Assembly: GCA_029339505.1 (NCBI GenBank)
Contig: JAQISU010000096.1
Coordinates: 8,072,001 to 8,136,000, forward strand
DNA from: Unio delphinus
Taxonomy: Eukaryota; Mollusca; Bivalvia; Unionida; Unionidae
DNA: 64,000 bases
Direction of reading: 5' to 3'
A program made the position numbers and the translations under genes. Below are positions 37,886-52,900 of this stretch, piece after piece. Positions within the stretch are counted from its first letter, which is position 1. The number at the start of each line of letters is the position of its first letter. Under the pieces are notes generated by a model. It saw nothing but the letters and a program-made list of their open reading frames with translations, was not told the origin of the DNA and searched no databases.

Positions 37886-38040
37886 GCAGTAGAGGGAGTC
37901 AACATACCACTTTTTATAGATCTCCAATTGTCAGAAGTAAGCTTATTTTACAGGTTAAAAAAATCACGTACATACTCCACCCGGGCTAGTACACGAAGCG
38001 CGTCGCGTACTAATCGGTTGCTACAATTAAAAAAAGTGTG
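37886..38040 (+). repeat. Left terminal inverted repeat
   Basis: Inverted match to 39352-39492. The inner 55 bases are the best conserved: TACATACTCCACCCGGG, then TAGTACACGA, GCGCGTCGCG and ACTAAT-GGTTGCTA, with about six mismatches. The outer part matches at GTAAGCTTATTTT and GGAGTCAACATA. Confidence 0.85.
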
Positions 38041-38200
38041 CTATTAATAATGTCAAACGTCGGATAATCATATTCTGCTAGATTAGCTTGAGAGCCGAGG
38101 TAACCTTTTTGACATTTGCCGCGCTGGCAAGTTTACTAATCGCGTCTTTACCTAACTAAATTTCCGCTCGGGGAATAATACATTTTTTTCTGTATTAATA

Positions 38201-38545
38201 TTAATTACCAGCACCTAATACGAGCTTAACTTTCATTGCGGACTTTATTAACCAACCAGCTAATTTTTCTTTGAATAATTTATCAGGGATAGAATTTAAC
38301 GCATGAATCAAGTTCACATCAGCGATATGTCGTTGCTGAATGTCCGTATTTTTGTATGCGACATCATGAGCGTGACAAGCTTTATCGATATCGTTTACTG
38401 GATGTTTGCCTTGTTTAGGTTGATCTTGATTACTAAGTCGGATATCAAGTCGAGTTCCGGGACCGCAGTAATTATATCCTGGAAGATGTTTTTCTCCTGG
38501 ATATTTAGCCCATGGAGCTCCATGGAGTTTTGTTAACCTTGAGGC
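38201..38545 (-). pseudogene. Phospholipase A2-like viral protein, second copy
   Basis: The minus-strand frame runs from APWAKYPGEKH through YNYCGPGT (calcium loop) to DKACHAHDVAY, a complete D-x-A-C-x-x-HD-x-x-Y catalytic motif, and ends VKLVLGAGN before TAA at 38201. It is open over this length, but no start codon was found in a consistent frame at its N-terminal end. It is more complete at the active site than the copy at 24016-24429. Confidence 0.75.
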
Positions 38546-38779
38546 GATATCACCTCCCTTTTTTATACTAACAAATCTATAAAAAAAATTATACTACAAT
38601 GCTAACGGTAATAGCATCTCTGTTATTTTTCGTTATAACAGGTGTTAATGTATATGCTGGGGTACGCATCTTGCATTTTACACAATATAAAGCCATATTT
38701 ATTTATGTTATATCTAATGGAAATTACAGACTTTTCTGCGACAAACCGACGAGAACCTGTTAAACATCATGCAATGTTA

Positions 38780-39325
38780 CTAAGTTATATTCGGACGATT
38801 ATAGTTGGACCATCAGGGAGTGGTGAAACACAGTTGCTACTTAATCTGATAATGAAATGGGAGAAATGATATTTGGTAGCTCCAAATGTAGATGATCAAC
38901 GGTGTTACGAGGTGTTAAAAGATTTTAACGAAAGCGCGAAATCGGTAAGCGACGACGAAGATGTTATCGAATTTATTACCGATATCGATAAAGCTCCGAG
39001 CGTTGATGATCTTGATAACAGTATTAATAGTTTAGTAGTGTACGATGATGTGATCTTGGATAAACATAAAACCACTATGATATTTTCACGCGGACGACAT
39101 AACAACGCTGATGTGATTTATGTTACCCAGCGATATACACAAATCCCTAAAGTAATCAGAGATAATTGTAATATTATTGCTGTGTTCAACGGCGTTGACA
39201 CGTTAACAAATATTCACCGAACCTGGTGCAACGGTGATATGGATTATAATCTCTTCACAAATTTCTTCAGCCGCGCCCAGGCTAACCCTCATGGGTTTGT
39301 AACGATAAATTTACATGATGCTTGA
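38780..39325 (+). pseudogene. A32/FtsK-like packaging ATPase, second copy
   Basis: GPSGSGETQLLLNLIM is the Walker A region with the essential Lys replaced by Glu. A TGA at 38867 follows MKWEK, after which the frame resumes as YLVAP and continues to 39325 with VVYDDVILDK (Walker B region), FSRGRHNNADVIYVTQRYTQ, and RAQANPHGFVTINL. The C-terminal half is fully open (150 codons). It is divergent from the PLA2 gene, as in the copy at 23.4-24.4 kb. Confidence 0.8.
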
Positions 39326-39351
39326 ACAAGATATCGAATCGGATAAAATAT

Positions 39352-39492
39352 TTGGTTAAAACCTAGCAACCAATTAGTGCGCGACGCGCGTCGTGTACTA
39401 ACCCGGGTGGAGTATGTATGGGATTTTTTTTACATACAAAATAAGCTTACTTTTGACAAACGGCGATCTATATGTTGACTCCATGTACTACT
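39352..39492 (-). repeat. Right terminal inverted repeat
   Basis: Inverted partner of 37886-38040. It contains the palindrome-rich GCGCGACGCGCGTCGTG stretch. Confidence 0.85.
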
Positions 39493-39498
39493 AGACAA

Positions 39499-42578
<3,080 letters not shown>

Positions 42579-42692
42579 GTATGTATGTATGTATGTATGT
42601 ATGTATGTATGTATGTATGTATGTATGTATGTATGTATGTATGAGTATGTGTGTGTGTGTATGATGTGTGTATATGTGTGTGTGTGTGTGTC
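42579..42692. repeat. (GTAT)n(GT)n microsatellite
   Basis: About 16 GTAT units followed by interrupted GT units. Confidence 0.95.
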
Positions 42693-43286
42693 TTTAGCGT
42701 CATATCTATCAACTCGGATCGTAAATACGTAGAACAGTGTTGACAAAGTGTCAAAAATGATGTGCTCATGGCTAGAAACGTGAGGTCTTGGAAGTGGTTA
42801 ATCTGTAGGTAAAACTCTTGAGTTACTGTAGTAAACATAATGGCATCGACTTTCGACGATTGAGGAAACCAGTATATAAATGCTTTCATCATGAATAAAG
42901 CTCCTGAAGACAGTTACACAAAGGTACATATGAACTATCTTGTGTAAATGCTGTCTAAATCTAAGGATTAATGTAAAGATGCGGATAAGTTGTCTGATAC
43001 AATGAAGAGAGTAAAGGCCTCGGCGACTTTTGGTTTGTTTAACTAAGATTCTTCCTATAAAACATGTTAGTGGGGTCTTGATGCTGAAATTTTGCACAAT
43101 TCGACGTGGACACGAAGGATTTAAACTGCATAAGAAAGATTGTTGGTCAACTGCATACAGTAAATCGCATACATACAAAAGTCGTGAATATTATTCTTCA
43201 CTTAGTAATGATTGTTTAATTCCTAGCCCAGTTAATTTATATTTTTCTTATTTATTAAATTTTGACAAATTGTTCCTTGTAAACAA
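42693..43286. other. No gene seen
   Basis: Sequence between two tetranucleotide microsatellites; open frames here have no recognisable motif. Confidence 0.4.
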
Positions 43287-43317
<31 letters not shown>

Positions 43318-43366
43318 TGTATGTATGTATGTATGTATGTATGTATGTATGTATGTATGTATGTAT
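43287..43366. repeat. (TATG)n microsatellite
   Basis: About 20 perfect TATG units, with the same motif as the array 700 bp upstream. Confidence 0.95.
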
Positions 43367-44042
43367 ACAACACATATACAAATAATTACAAGAATACTGA
43401 AAAAGACAGACGATCCTTACAAAACTATCTTGACATTTTTATCGTGCAACATCATTATTGAATGGATACTGCCCTGCTGAATTACTACTGATCGGAAGAA
43501 AATTACTAGCTACTTTGCCACCGGCACCAGAAAACTTGCAGAAGAAAATGGCAAGATTTAAAGAAACTGAAGAAATCGGAAAACTATAGACATTTAATGC
43601 TCATGCCTACCACAGTATCAAAGCTTGTCCGAATGATTTTTTAAAACAAAACACCCGATGCTTGATGAAAGCAAATCAGCATCTATCAAGCAAACGTGAT
43701 ATTTCAGACGTTTGGGAAGACTGTGAAACCCACATGAGACACAGAACTAGGTCACGTGTCATTTTAAATGTTAACATACGCAGTATTTGAGATGCAGTGT
43801 TAGCCTAATTATAATTAGCTTTAAATATCACTCAACTATTCTAGACAAAGAAATGAATGAGACAGCTACACTGGTCCATAACTGATTTATATCAACAGCT
43901 GGTTGATGTTATGCCCTCACAGGGTTTAAGATCAATGAGAAAAATAGTTTGAGGACAATCATGTATCCGCAGCTTTACTGGTGTCTTGTAATTAATAAAT
44001 AATTAGTATGCGTTTAATACAAAACACGCCATATAGATTAAA
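43367..44042. other. No gene seen
   Basis: Unique AT-rich flank of LTR element 1. Confidence 0.4.
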
Positions 44043-44047
44043 CGTAT

Positions 44048-44237
44048 TGTGACATATTGTAGTTTACTTGTTAGTTCTAATTAATAACTGCTCCCTTAGT
44101 AGTTGCAACATTAGATAGGGACTGCTCCCTGGATAGAGGGCGCCGGGATACAATATAGAAAGTTATGGACGTGTAATGTGAAGGTGTGTTAATAAAGACT
44201 GTTCAAGCAACCTGAGACTCCCTCATTTTCCATGACA
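44048..44237 (+). repeat. LTR element 1, 5' LTR
   Basis: 190 bp with TG...CA ends and an AATAAA at about 44193. Confidence 0.95.
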
Positions 44238-44288
44238 TGGTGTCAGATGTGATTCCAAAGGATACATAAACTTTTGTAGTGAGTGAAA

Positions 44289-45074
44289 ATGGCGAAATTC
44301 CAGGCACCGAAGAGCTTTAACATTGGGAAGCCAGTGGAGTGGCCGGATTGGAAACAGCGTTTCGCGCGCTTTAGGATCGCCACCAAGTTAAACAAGGCAG
44401 ATGAGGCAGTTCAAGTAAGTTCACTAATATATGCAATGGGGAAAGAAGCAGAACAAATATTTAAATCGTTTGAGTTTGCTAACGATGATGATGCCGACAA
44501 ATACGCCCCAGTTTTGCAGAAATTTGATGATTACTTTGTCCCCAAGACCAATGTGATCCATGAAAGAGCGCGGTTTCACCAACTTAGTCAAATACCAGGA
44601 GAGTCGGTGGAGGAATTTGTAAGAAAGCTGTATGAAATTGCCGACCATTGTGATTTTGGCGCACAAAAGGATGAAACAATAAGGGATCGTCTTGTAATTG
44701 GAATTCGGGATAAAGAGGTTTCGGAAAAACTACAAATGGAGGCTGACCTCACCTTAGTGAAGGCCATACAAATAGCGAGACAGTCAGAACTGGTTAAAAG
44801 TCAGTTACGCGACCAAAGTCAGACGGTCAAAAATTTGGATGAAATCTCTAAACAGAACAAGGCATCAAGCACTAAACCATGGTCGACCAACCAAAATGGA
44901 CGTCAGTGGCGCAAACTAAATCAGATCAGATTGGTCAAACAACAGCACAACAAACCTGTCACAAATGCAACAGGCGGCATGGTAGAGGTGAGAGATGTCC
45001 CGCTAAAGGAAAACGGTGCAGAAGTTGTAACAAACTTGACCACTTTGCCATTGTCTGTCGCTCTAAGAAAGTAA
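44289..45074 (+). pseudogene. Element 1 gag, N-terminal part
   Basis: Starts MAKFQAPKSFNIGKP and encodes a retrotransposon capsid-like domain (PVEWPDWKQRFARFRIATKL, SVEEFVRKLYEIADHCDF). The frame should continue into the zinc knuckle, which instead lies in another frame from about 44880, so the 3' 190 bases of this open frame are out-of-frame tail. Confidence 0.8.
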
Positions 45075-45790
45075 ATGAGGTCACATTTAATGAAACACCA
45101 GCTACAGATTATGCAGAATATCAAGAAACATTCCTTGGCTCAGTAACTATGCGTGACGATGATAAGGAGGCATGGCGTGTGATTTTGAACATTTGTGGAG
45201 CCCCAGTTCACTTCAAAATAGACACGGGAGCAGATGCAACAGTTATGTCTGAAGCAACATACAACTCTATTCCAACAAGACCAAAGCTTAGACAATCGGA
45301 ATCCAGGTTGTGTAGCCCTGGAGGGATTCTGGATTCAGAAGGCGAGTTTATGGCACATACTACATATAAGAAAGTATCATACCAGTTTCGGGTATTTGTC
45401 ATCAAGGGACAACGTGCCAATAATCTCCTTGGTCGTGCAGTTGCACACGCGATGGGTCTTGTGAAAAGAGTTGAGGAGATCAACAAAACAGCCTTTGGGC
45501 ACTTTGGCCTGTTGAAGTGTGAGCCAGTGAAGATCACTCTCCAGGATGATGCCAGGCCATACAGTATAGCTGCACCCAGGCGTGTTCCGTTTCCTTTGTT
45601 GTCGAAGGTGAAAGAAAAATTGCGCCATATGCAGCAGGAAGGCATCATTGAAGAAGTAACAGAGCCCACAGAATGGTGTGCGCCTATGGTATCAGTCCCT
45701 AAGAAAAATGGCAAAGTCAGAATTTGTGTTGACTTGATGCAGAAAGCGGATTTTATCAAATACCCTTACATCCAGAAAGTGCAAAACTGA
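44879..45790 (+). pseudogene. Element 1 nucleocapsid, protease and start of RT
   Basis: Contains CHKCNRRHGRGERC and CRSCNKLDHFAIVC zinc knuckles, the protease active site FKIDTGADATVM, and the first RT blocks ([27 protein letters not shown]). Directly after RICVDL about 30-40 codons are missing and the frame changes to DAESGFYQ, the motif A region. Confidence 0.85.
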
Positions 45791-46512
45791 CCACCTTTAT
45801 TACTCCGCTGGGTCGCTTCTGTTTTAAACGAGTTCCATTTGGTATTACGTCGGCTCCAGAGATTTTTCAGAGAAAAATGACAGAGCTGCTGACTGGCTAT
45901 GAAGGGGTTGAGGCCATTATGGATGATATACTCATTTATGGCAGAACCTTAGAGGAGCATGACAGACGACTAAATTTGGTTATAGAAAAGCTCAACAGGA
46001 GTGGACTGAAGCTCAACAAAGAAAAATGTGAATTTAGAAAGAATAAATTGGAATACTTTGGGCACGTGATTAGCCAGGATGGCATACGCCCCAGTCCAGC
46101 AAAGGTTGCTTCAGTGAAAGAGCTTCCTGCTCCATTAAATATCAGTGAGCTTCGTCGCACCATGGGCATGATCAACTACCTTGGTAGATTTCTCCCAGAC
46201 TTATCTACAATAATGCGACCAATTTTGGACCTGCTGAAATCAGACACAGCCTGGTATTGGGGCCCGGACCAGGATTATGCCTTCACGAAAGTCAAGGAGA
46301 TGCTGACATCCACGCCAGTCTTAGCTTTTTATGACCCTAACAAGTTAACTGTTGTCAGCGCTGATGCCAGCAGTTATGGAATGGGTGGGGCAATATTCCA
46401 ACAACATGGAGAAAAACTCAAGCCAGTTGCCTTTTGTTCAAGAACACTCACCCCTGCAGAGATTAAATATGCACTGATAGAGAAGGAGTGCCTTGCATGT
46501 GTGGGCTTGTGA
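45736..46512 (+). pseudogene. Element 1 RT and RNase H
   Basis: Opens at [12 protein letters not shown], carries [19 protein letters not shown] and the catalytic MDDILIYG, then RNase H ([17 protein letters not shown]). The frame is lost at IEKECLACV near 46497, and the RNase H continues in the next frame. Confidence 0.85.
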
Positions 46513-47545
46513 AAAGTTTTCACGATATCTTGTTGGACTGGACTCGTTCAGATTGCATACAGACCACAAACTTTTAGTGCCATTGATCAACACCCATGAT
46601 TTAGATAAAGCCACTTTAAGGTGTCAACGACTGTTGATGCGGTTAAGACGCTTCAACGCAAAGGTAGAGTATGTTGCTGAGAAGCTTTTAGTAGTTCCAG
46701 ACACCCTTTCTCGGAGCCCTCTCCTGGACCAGGACGCCACGTACGAAGAGGAAATGGAAGTTTTTATAGAGTCAATGGAGGCATGCAGGCCAATTTCCGA
46801 TATGAAATTAGAACAAAAAAAAGAAGGTTACAGGAGTGACCACCATCTGCAGACTGCAATGACCTTCACCAGAAATGGATGGCCGGATAAGAAAAATAGT
46901 TGTCCCCTAGATGTACAACCATACTTTGCTGTACGCAGTGAACTCTCAGTTCAGAACGACCTATTTCTCTTCAGAGACAGGGTTATTATACCTACAGTCT
47001 TGAGGCCCGGAATTCTGGATAACATTCACGAGGGTCATCAGGGATTAGCCAAATGTCGTGAAAGAGCCCAAAGTTGTGTATGGTGGCCAGGAATCGCGAG
47101 ACAGATCCAAGACAAAATAGAGACATGTGAATTTTGTCAGATTAGAAAGCCAGCACAGAAGAGGGAACCATTGAAGACAACCTCTCTACCAGACCGACCA
47201 TGGCAGAAAATTGCAATTGATATTTGTGAAGTCAGACAAGAAAGATACCTGGTAGCTATTGACTACTTTTCACGCTATCTGGAAATTATGCATCTAACAA
47301 AAATAACCTCCCAGCAAGTAATTGGAAAGCTAAAGAGCACATTTGCACGATGGGGAATCCCAGAAATTGTAGTTTCAGACAATGGGACCCAGTTCACTTC
47401 ATCAGAATTCAAGGAGTTTGCGGAGAAATACAACTTAAAACAAGTATTTACCAGTCCTCACTACCCACAAGCGAATGGTGAGGCAGAAAGTGGTTTTAAA
47501 ATAGCAAAATCTATACTTATGCAGGATATGTATTCCTTGCCTTGA
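46493..47545 (+). pseudogene. Element 1 RNase H end and integrase
   Basis: Starts in RNase H ([22 protein letters not shown]), reaches DTLSRSPL, then integrase: H-H-C-C zinc region (HEGHQGLAKCRERA, CEFCQIRK) and D,D,E residues in AIDICE, VSDNGTQF and NGEAESGF. A frame change near 47535 moves the C-terminal domain to the next frame. Confidence 0.85.
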
Positions 47546-48129
47546 TGGCTTATAGAGCCACACCGACGGCTGCGACAGGTGCCAGCCCAGCCCAATTGAT
47601 GATGGGACGCCAGATGAGGACCACCTTGCCCATTATTGAAAAGAAGTTAAACCCCAAGTGGCCAAACCTCAAAATCATCAGGCAGAGAGACCGTAAGACA
47701 AAACAAAGATATGAATTATTTTACAACCGGCGCTACACTACACGCAATTTGCCAGATATTAATGAGGGAGACAGCGTCAGAATCAAATGGCAAGGAAATG
47801 ATAACAAGTGGTCAACACCAGGCATAGTTATTCAAGCCGACAAAGATCGAAGAAGCTACTTGGTAAAAACTCCCCAAGGGATATACAGGCGCAATCGAAT
47901 CCATGTTATGCGGATAAAAAGCCCTGAGAATCTACTTCCAGTTGAGACAAATACGTCTACCCAGTGTGACCCAGTCCAGCCAGCCCCCAATAGCCAAAAC
48001 ACTCCAGTGCGGACGTCAACCCCCAGCAAGCCAGCGGTACCAAATGGGTCCAATAGCCCAAACATTCCAGTGCGGACGTTAAGTGGGAGAGTCGTCCGAA
48101 AACCAGCCAGATTCAATGATTTTGTCTAA
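47542..48129 (+). pseudogene. Element 1 integrase C-terminal domain
   Basis: Reads MAYRATPTAATGASPAQLMM, a core integrase block, then the DSVRIKWQG and IYRRNRIHV region, a Pro/Thr/Ser-rich tail and a final VRKPARFNDFV stop. Confidence 0.8.
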
Positions 48130-48414
48130 GAAAGTGACTTTTATAAATGTGCCAACGCGTAGTTTAGTATTAGATTTGTGAATTGGACTTTTAGGTTTCT
48201 ATAGTATTATATTCAGGACTATCTTGTGCAAGATGCAGTAACCTATTATATAAATCAATTCCGTTAATTTCTATCAGTGGACATGTCAGATACAAAGACA
48301 GGGAATTCATTGTTTACTTATTTAATGTTTTCATATTAATGGAATTGATTCATTGTGTTTCTTATTTACTAATAAGCAAAATCTTATGTTCTGATAATCT
48401 TAGAAGAGGGGAGA

Positions 48415-48605
48415 TGTGACATATTGTAGTTTACTTGTTAGTTCTAATTAATAACTGCTCCCCTTAGTAGTTGCAACATTAGATAGGGACTGCTCCCTTG
48501 ATAGAGGGCGCCGCGATACAATATAGAAAGTTATGGACGTGTAATGTGAAGGTGTGTTAATAAAGACTGTTCAAGCAACCTGAGACTCCCTCATTTTCCA
48601 TGACA
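48415..48605 (+). repeat. LTR element 1, 3' LTR
   Basis: 191 bp; compared with the 5' LTR it has CTCCCC for CTCCC, CTTGAT for CTGGAT and GCCGCG for GCCGGG. Confidence 0.95.
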
Positions 48606-48895
48606 CGTATTAGTTCATATGATCATAAGGAAGCAAATATCCAGTAAGGCACTGTTATCCTTTGTACCATCCAGGTTAGTATGCAGAATAAAATCCGTCT
48701 TTTACCGACTGAGTCTGGTTAACCCTTCGTTGATAAATGGTGCTCACTGAAATATTTTGTTTCATGTATAACTTCGAACTAGTATTTGATAGCAGCCTAA
48801 ACAAAATCATAATTCCCCACCACATACTTTACTTCTTACACACTGTACCTTACCTTCCCAGTTAATAATCGCCCTCATATTCTATATCCCGTCGT

Positions 48896-49385
48896 TCATT
48901 CAATGATTATACATTGCATTTATCTGGTAAATCTCTAGACTCCATTAAAAATAATCTTAAACAATATATCAGTTTGGTGTCATCAAAACAAAATGCATAT
49001 TAACATCTCTAAAATGAAATGTATGACAATTGGAAAAAGGCAGCGTCTATCTACTAACATGGATTTAATTCTAGCTCAAAATGGCTTAGACGTATCTATT
49101 GTCAAAAATCAGAAACTTCTTGGTGTCTACGTTGATCGACACCTCAGCTGGAATGCGCATATCGATAACCTATGTGCAATGGTAGTCAAAAGAATAACTG
49201 TTAAAATTGCTTTCGAAATTTCTATCGCCACAATTACTTGAAATTTATTTTTCGAATTATATACTACCACTTATAGATTACGGCTGTACCATATGGGGAA
49301 ACACACCAACTTATAATCTGTCCAGAACTGATAGACTCCAAAAAAGGGGAGCCCAAATAATACTGAAACTTTCTGTTATGACTCC
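48896..49385 (+). pseudogene. CR1-like LINE, upstream half (RT)
   Basis: Begins at the degenerate catalytic region (NDYTLHLSG in place of the usual ADDTTL), then KMKCMTIGKRQRLS, LLGVYVDRHLSWNAHI, a frameshift near 49215, YILPLIDYGCTIWG and RLQKRGAQIIL. It is cut at 49385 by LTR element 2 and resumes at 54258. Confidence 0.85.
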
Positions 49386-49583
49386 TGTTGTGTTATTGTG
49401 TTAAAACATAATATAAGACGTCGTGTTCTAACTATCAATAACTTTAATATGTATAAACGACTACTGTGAGGTCTTAACACAGAGTGGTATCAAAGAGGCA
49501 GACGCCTGATGATAGTACCAGTGGAACCAATGACTCATGCACAGAGGGCTCTGATTGGTCAGCTACACATGTATAATGTTACA
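49386..49583 (-). repeat. LTR element 2, 3' LTR
   Basis: 198 bp, identical by eye to 54060-54257. Confidence 0.95.
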
Positions 49584-49924
49584 TCTCTCTTCTTACAAAG
49601 AAGGTCTTAATACACTTTATTAAAATGTCTAAATTAATCATTAGCCATTATAACTAACATATCAAAATCAAAAGCGTCTTTGATAGCAAATATTACAATG
49701 ATTAACTAATAAATTTCTGCAACATACTGAGAATGAATTTTACAGTTTTTACAATTCTTGTTGCATGCTTGATTGCTATTTAATGTACACAACTGGTCCT
49801 TATATATTTAATGTACACAGCTGGTCCTTATCTTGAATCACTGTCTGTGTTTAACAACAAAACGATACACCGTGACACTAATGACGGATCTCTGGGCTCA
49901 GCCTCTCTATCTGAGAGTATCTGA

Positions 49925-52900
49925 TTACAATGACTCGATTATCTTTGGTTTTACTAACCTTCCAGAACGTGTGTAATATCCACTTTGCTGACAATCCTGT
50001 GGGAATTTTGCGTCAGGCTCAGGTGTATTTTTACTGAAACATCGAGATTCTATTGACTGTGAAATTGGCATACTGGCATTTGCGGGAAATGTTACAGCTG
50101 TACACAGTGTGTTTTCATTCTGAGAGAAGGGGGCATTTATACTACATTGCAGGGGGTGTAGTTCATTAGTTGTTATGAGCTGACGTCTATTTCGACGATA
50201 AATGGTACCATCTTTGGTGCGAACTGAGTATGACCTTTCGTTGTGTCTTCTTATTATAACGGCAGGTTCCCAGTTTTGACCTTTGAATTGAACTCTAACT
50301 GATTCCCCTTCCTTAAGTGTTTTTAGTGGTTTTGCACTTTTATCATAATAATTCTTTGTTTTATTCTTGCGAAGCGTAATTTTCCTTTTGACCTCAGCGG
50401 TGTTGGGTATTTTGGGCATTAATTTCTCGCGGGTTGTTGGGAGAATAGATCTAAGTTGTCTGCCCATCAACAATTGTGCTGGTGAGAACCCGATATCAAG
50501 CACAGTGGCTCGATACTCTAATATGCCTATAAGCGGTTCTCTGCCATCGGCTTTTGCTTTTGAGAGAATTTTCTTTACAGTTTGAACTGTTTTTTCCGCT
50601 AGGCCGTTCGACTGAGGGTATGTGGGACTCGATGTAACATGTTGAAAATCCCATTCTTTCGCGAAGCTTGCGAACTCTCGGGAAGAATAGCATGTTTGAT
50701 TGTCGCTGACAACGATTTCTGGTATTCCGAAGCGCGCGAATATACTTTTCATGTGATTGATAACAGTACAACTTTTTGAGCTTGCGAGTGTCTTAACTTC
50801 AAAGTAGCGACTGAAATAATCTACTACAACAATGTACTCTTTATTATCCCATGTAAATAGGTCTGTGGCGACTTTTTGCCATGGATATTCAGGGACGTCA
50901 TGGGGAATGAGAGGTTCCTTTTGGTTAGAACTTCTGCGCTCCAAGCAGATAGAGCATTTTGACACTAAATCGGAAATGTCAACTGAGATTCTTGGCCAAA
51001 ACAAAACATCTCTAGCTCTTTTCAGACACTTCTCAATACCTAAATGTCCTGAATGTACAGTGTCTAGCATTTTCTGTCTGAGGGCTTGTGGTATGACTAT
51101 TTTTTGACCTTTCAAGATTAACCCATCTACAACTGAAAGCGTTTCTCTATAATTCCAATAGTCAATTATCTCTGATTTACAGCTTGACCTCTTTTCAGGC
51201 CAGCCTTCAATTATGACCTGTTTCAGTATGACCAGCTGGGGGTCTTGTTCAGTGAGAGATTTTATTTCTTCTTTCTTACGATCAGATACAGGTAATGCTG
51301 ATAACACCATATGCACATGCATATCTATACCTTCAGATAAGGAGGGGTGTGTATCAGATAAGAACTTACGAGAGAGTGTGTCTGCTACGGGTATGTTCTT
51401 ACCTTGATAATGTTTTACCTCTAGGTCATAACGCTGCAGTTGCAAAAGCATGCGTTGTAGTCGCGGTGGGGCTGCATAGAGGGGCTTTTTCATTATAGAG
51501 ACAAGTGGAAGGTGGTCAGTTTGAACATGTACCTTTCTCGCGTATACATATTGATGAAAACGTTTGCATCCGAACAGTATAGCGAACATTTCTTTCTCTA
51601 TCTGAGCATAATTAATTTCCGTTGTGGTCAATGATTTTGATGCATAAGCCACGGGCTTATCATCTTGCAATAGGGCGGCACCGAGCCCATATTTTGACGC
51701 ATCAACTTGCAAAGTCAGTGGTTTCTTAGGGTCAAAATAGGACAGAACAGGTCCCGGACTTGTTGTAATTATGTCTTTGACCTTTATAAATGCGTCTATT
51801 TGCGGAGAGTCCCATTCAAACTCTACGTCTTTCGCTAACAGTTGTCTTAACGGACTGGTGACCGCTGCCAAATTTGGGGCAAATTTGGACAAGTAGTTAA
51901 CCATGCCAAGAATGGTTTCTAACTCCGCACGGTTACGAGGGGGTTCCATTTCTCTGACAGCTGCTACTTTGGCAGGGTCCGGTTTGAGACCTTCTGCTGA
52001 CAGAATGTGCCCGAAGTACTGTACTTCTGTGACACCTACTTCTAGTTTTTCCTCATTTAACCGGATTCCTTTTTCAAGGGAACGTTTGAGAACATTTCTC
52101 AAATTTGTATCATGTTCGTCGCGTGTGCGTCCGAAAACTAGTATATCGTCGCAAATCGAAACTATACCATTTAAACCTTCAAAACTCTCATCGATCTGCC
52201 TTTGGAATTCATCTTGAGATGATTTCAAACCAAATGGGAGACGCAAGAAACGGTAACGACCGTATGGGGTGTTGAAAGTTGTAAGGTAAGAAGAATCTGT
52301 TGACAGTTTTATTGCCCAATATCCTGACCGTGCATCCAATTTGGTGAAATATTTTGCACCTGATGATTGGGGTAGGATATCGTCTAATGCGCGCATAGGG
52401 TAATGGGGACGCAAAATTGCTCTATTAAGATCTTGTGGGTCGAGGCATACCCTTAGTTTACCCGACTGTTTTTCTACGACTACCATAGAATTCACCCATG
52501 CTGTAGGTGATGTAACCTGGGCAATAATATTTTCATTTTCCATGCGATCGAGTTCAGTTTTGAGTCTGTCTTGAAGTGCGACAGGTACTCGCCGCGGAGG
52601 GTGCACTACAGGTGTTGCCTTGGGGTCGATGTGTATGGTACATTCCCCTGGGAAAAGACCTATGCCGTTGAAGACTTCGGCATATTCCTCGAGTACAACT
52701 GCCTTAGTGAGGGGCGTACTCTTGTTGCATTGTAAATTTGACATCTGTGTCTGAACAGAGTATGTAAATTTAACTAAGCCTAACTCAATACAAGATTGTA
52801 AACCAAGTATAGGTGGTGCTTTCGTTTTAACAATGTAGAACTCGAGTTCATGTGTACGTTCAGTGCGTTTACATGTGAGATTGACTGTACCCATTGTACT

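Larger units (their letters stand above)
37886..39492. mobile_element. Short TIR-bounded Maverick-like derivative
   Basis: About 1.6 kb bounded by inverted repeats of about 140-150 bp. It contains only the PLA2-like gene (minus) and the packaging ATPase (plus). Both ends show AGTAG followed by a GGAGTCAACATA block, and AGACAA lies outside each end (37880-37885, 39493-39498), a possible 6-bp target duplication as made by Maverick/Polinton integrases, although the left copy is two bases away from AGTAG. It carries no integrase or polymerase, so it would have needed help to move. Confidence 0.75.
44048..48605 (+). mobile_element. LTR element 1, Ty3/gypsy, defective
   Basis: 4558 bp between CGTAT target duplications (44043-44047, 48606-48610). 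LTRs of 190 and 191 bp start TGTGACAT and end ATGACA and differ by two substitutions and one 1-bp indel. A primer-binding site TGGTGTCAGATGTGATTCC starts at 44238, and the purine tract AGAAGAGGGGAGA lies before the 3' LTR. Gene order is gag, protease, RT, RNase H, integrase. The coding region has frame changes near 44880, 45735, 46497 and 47535. Confidence 0.95.
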
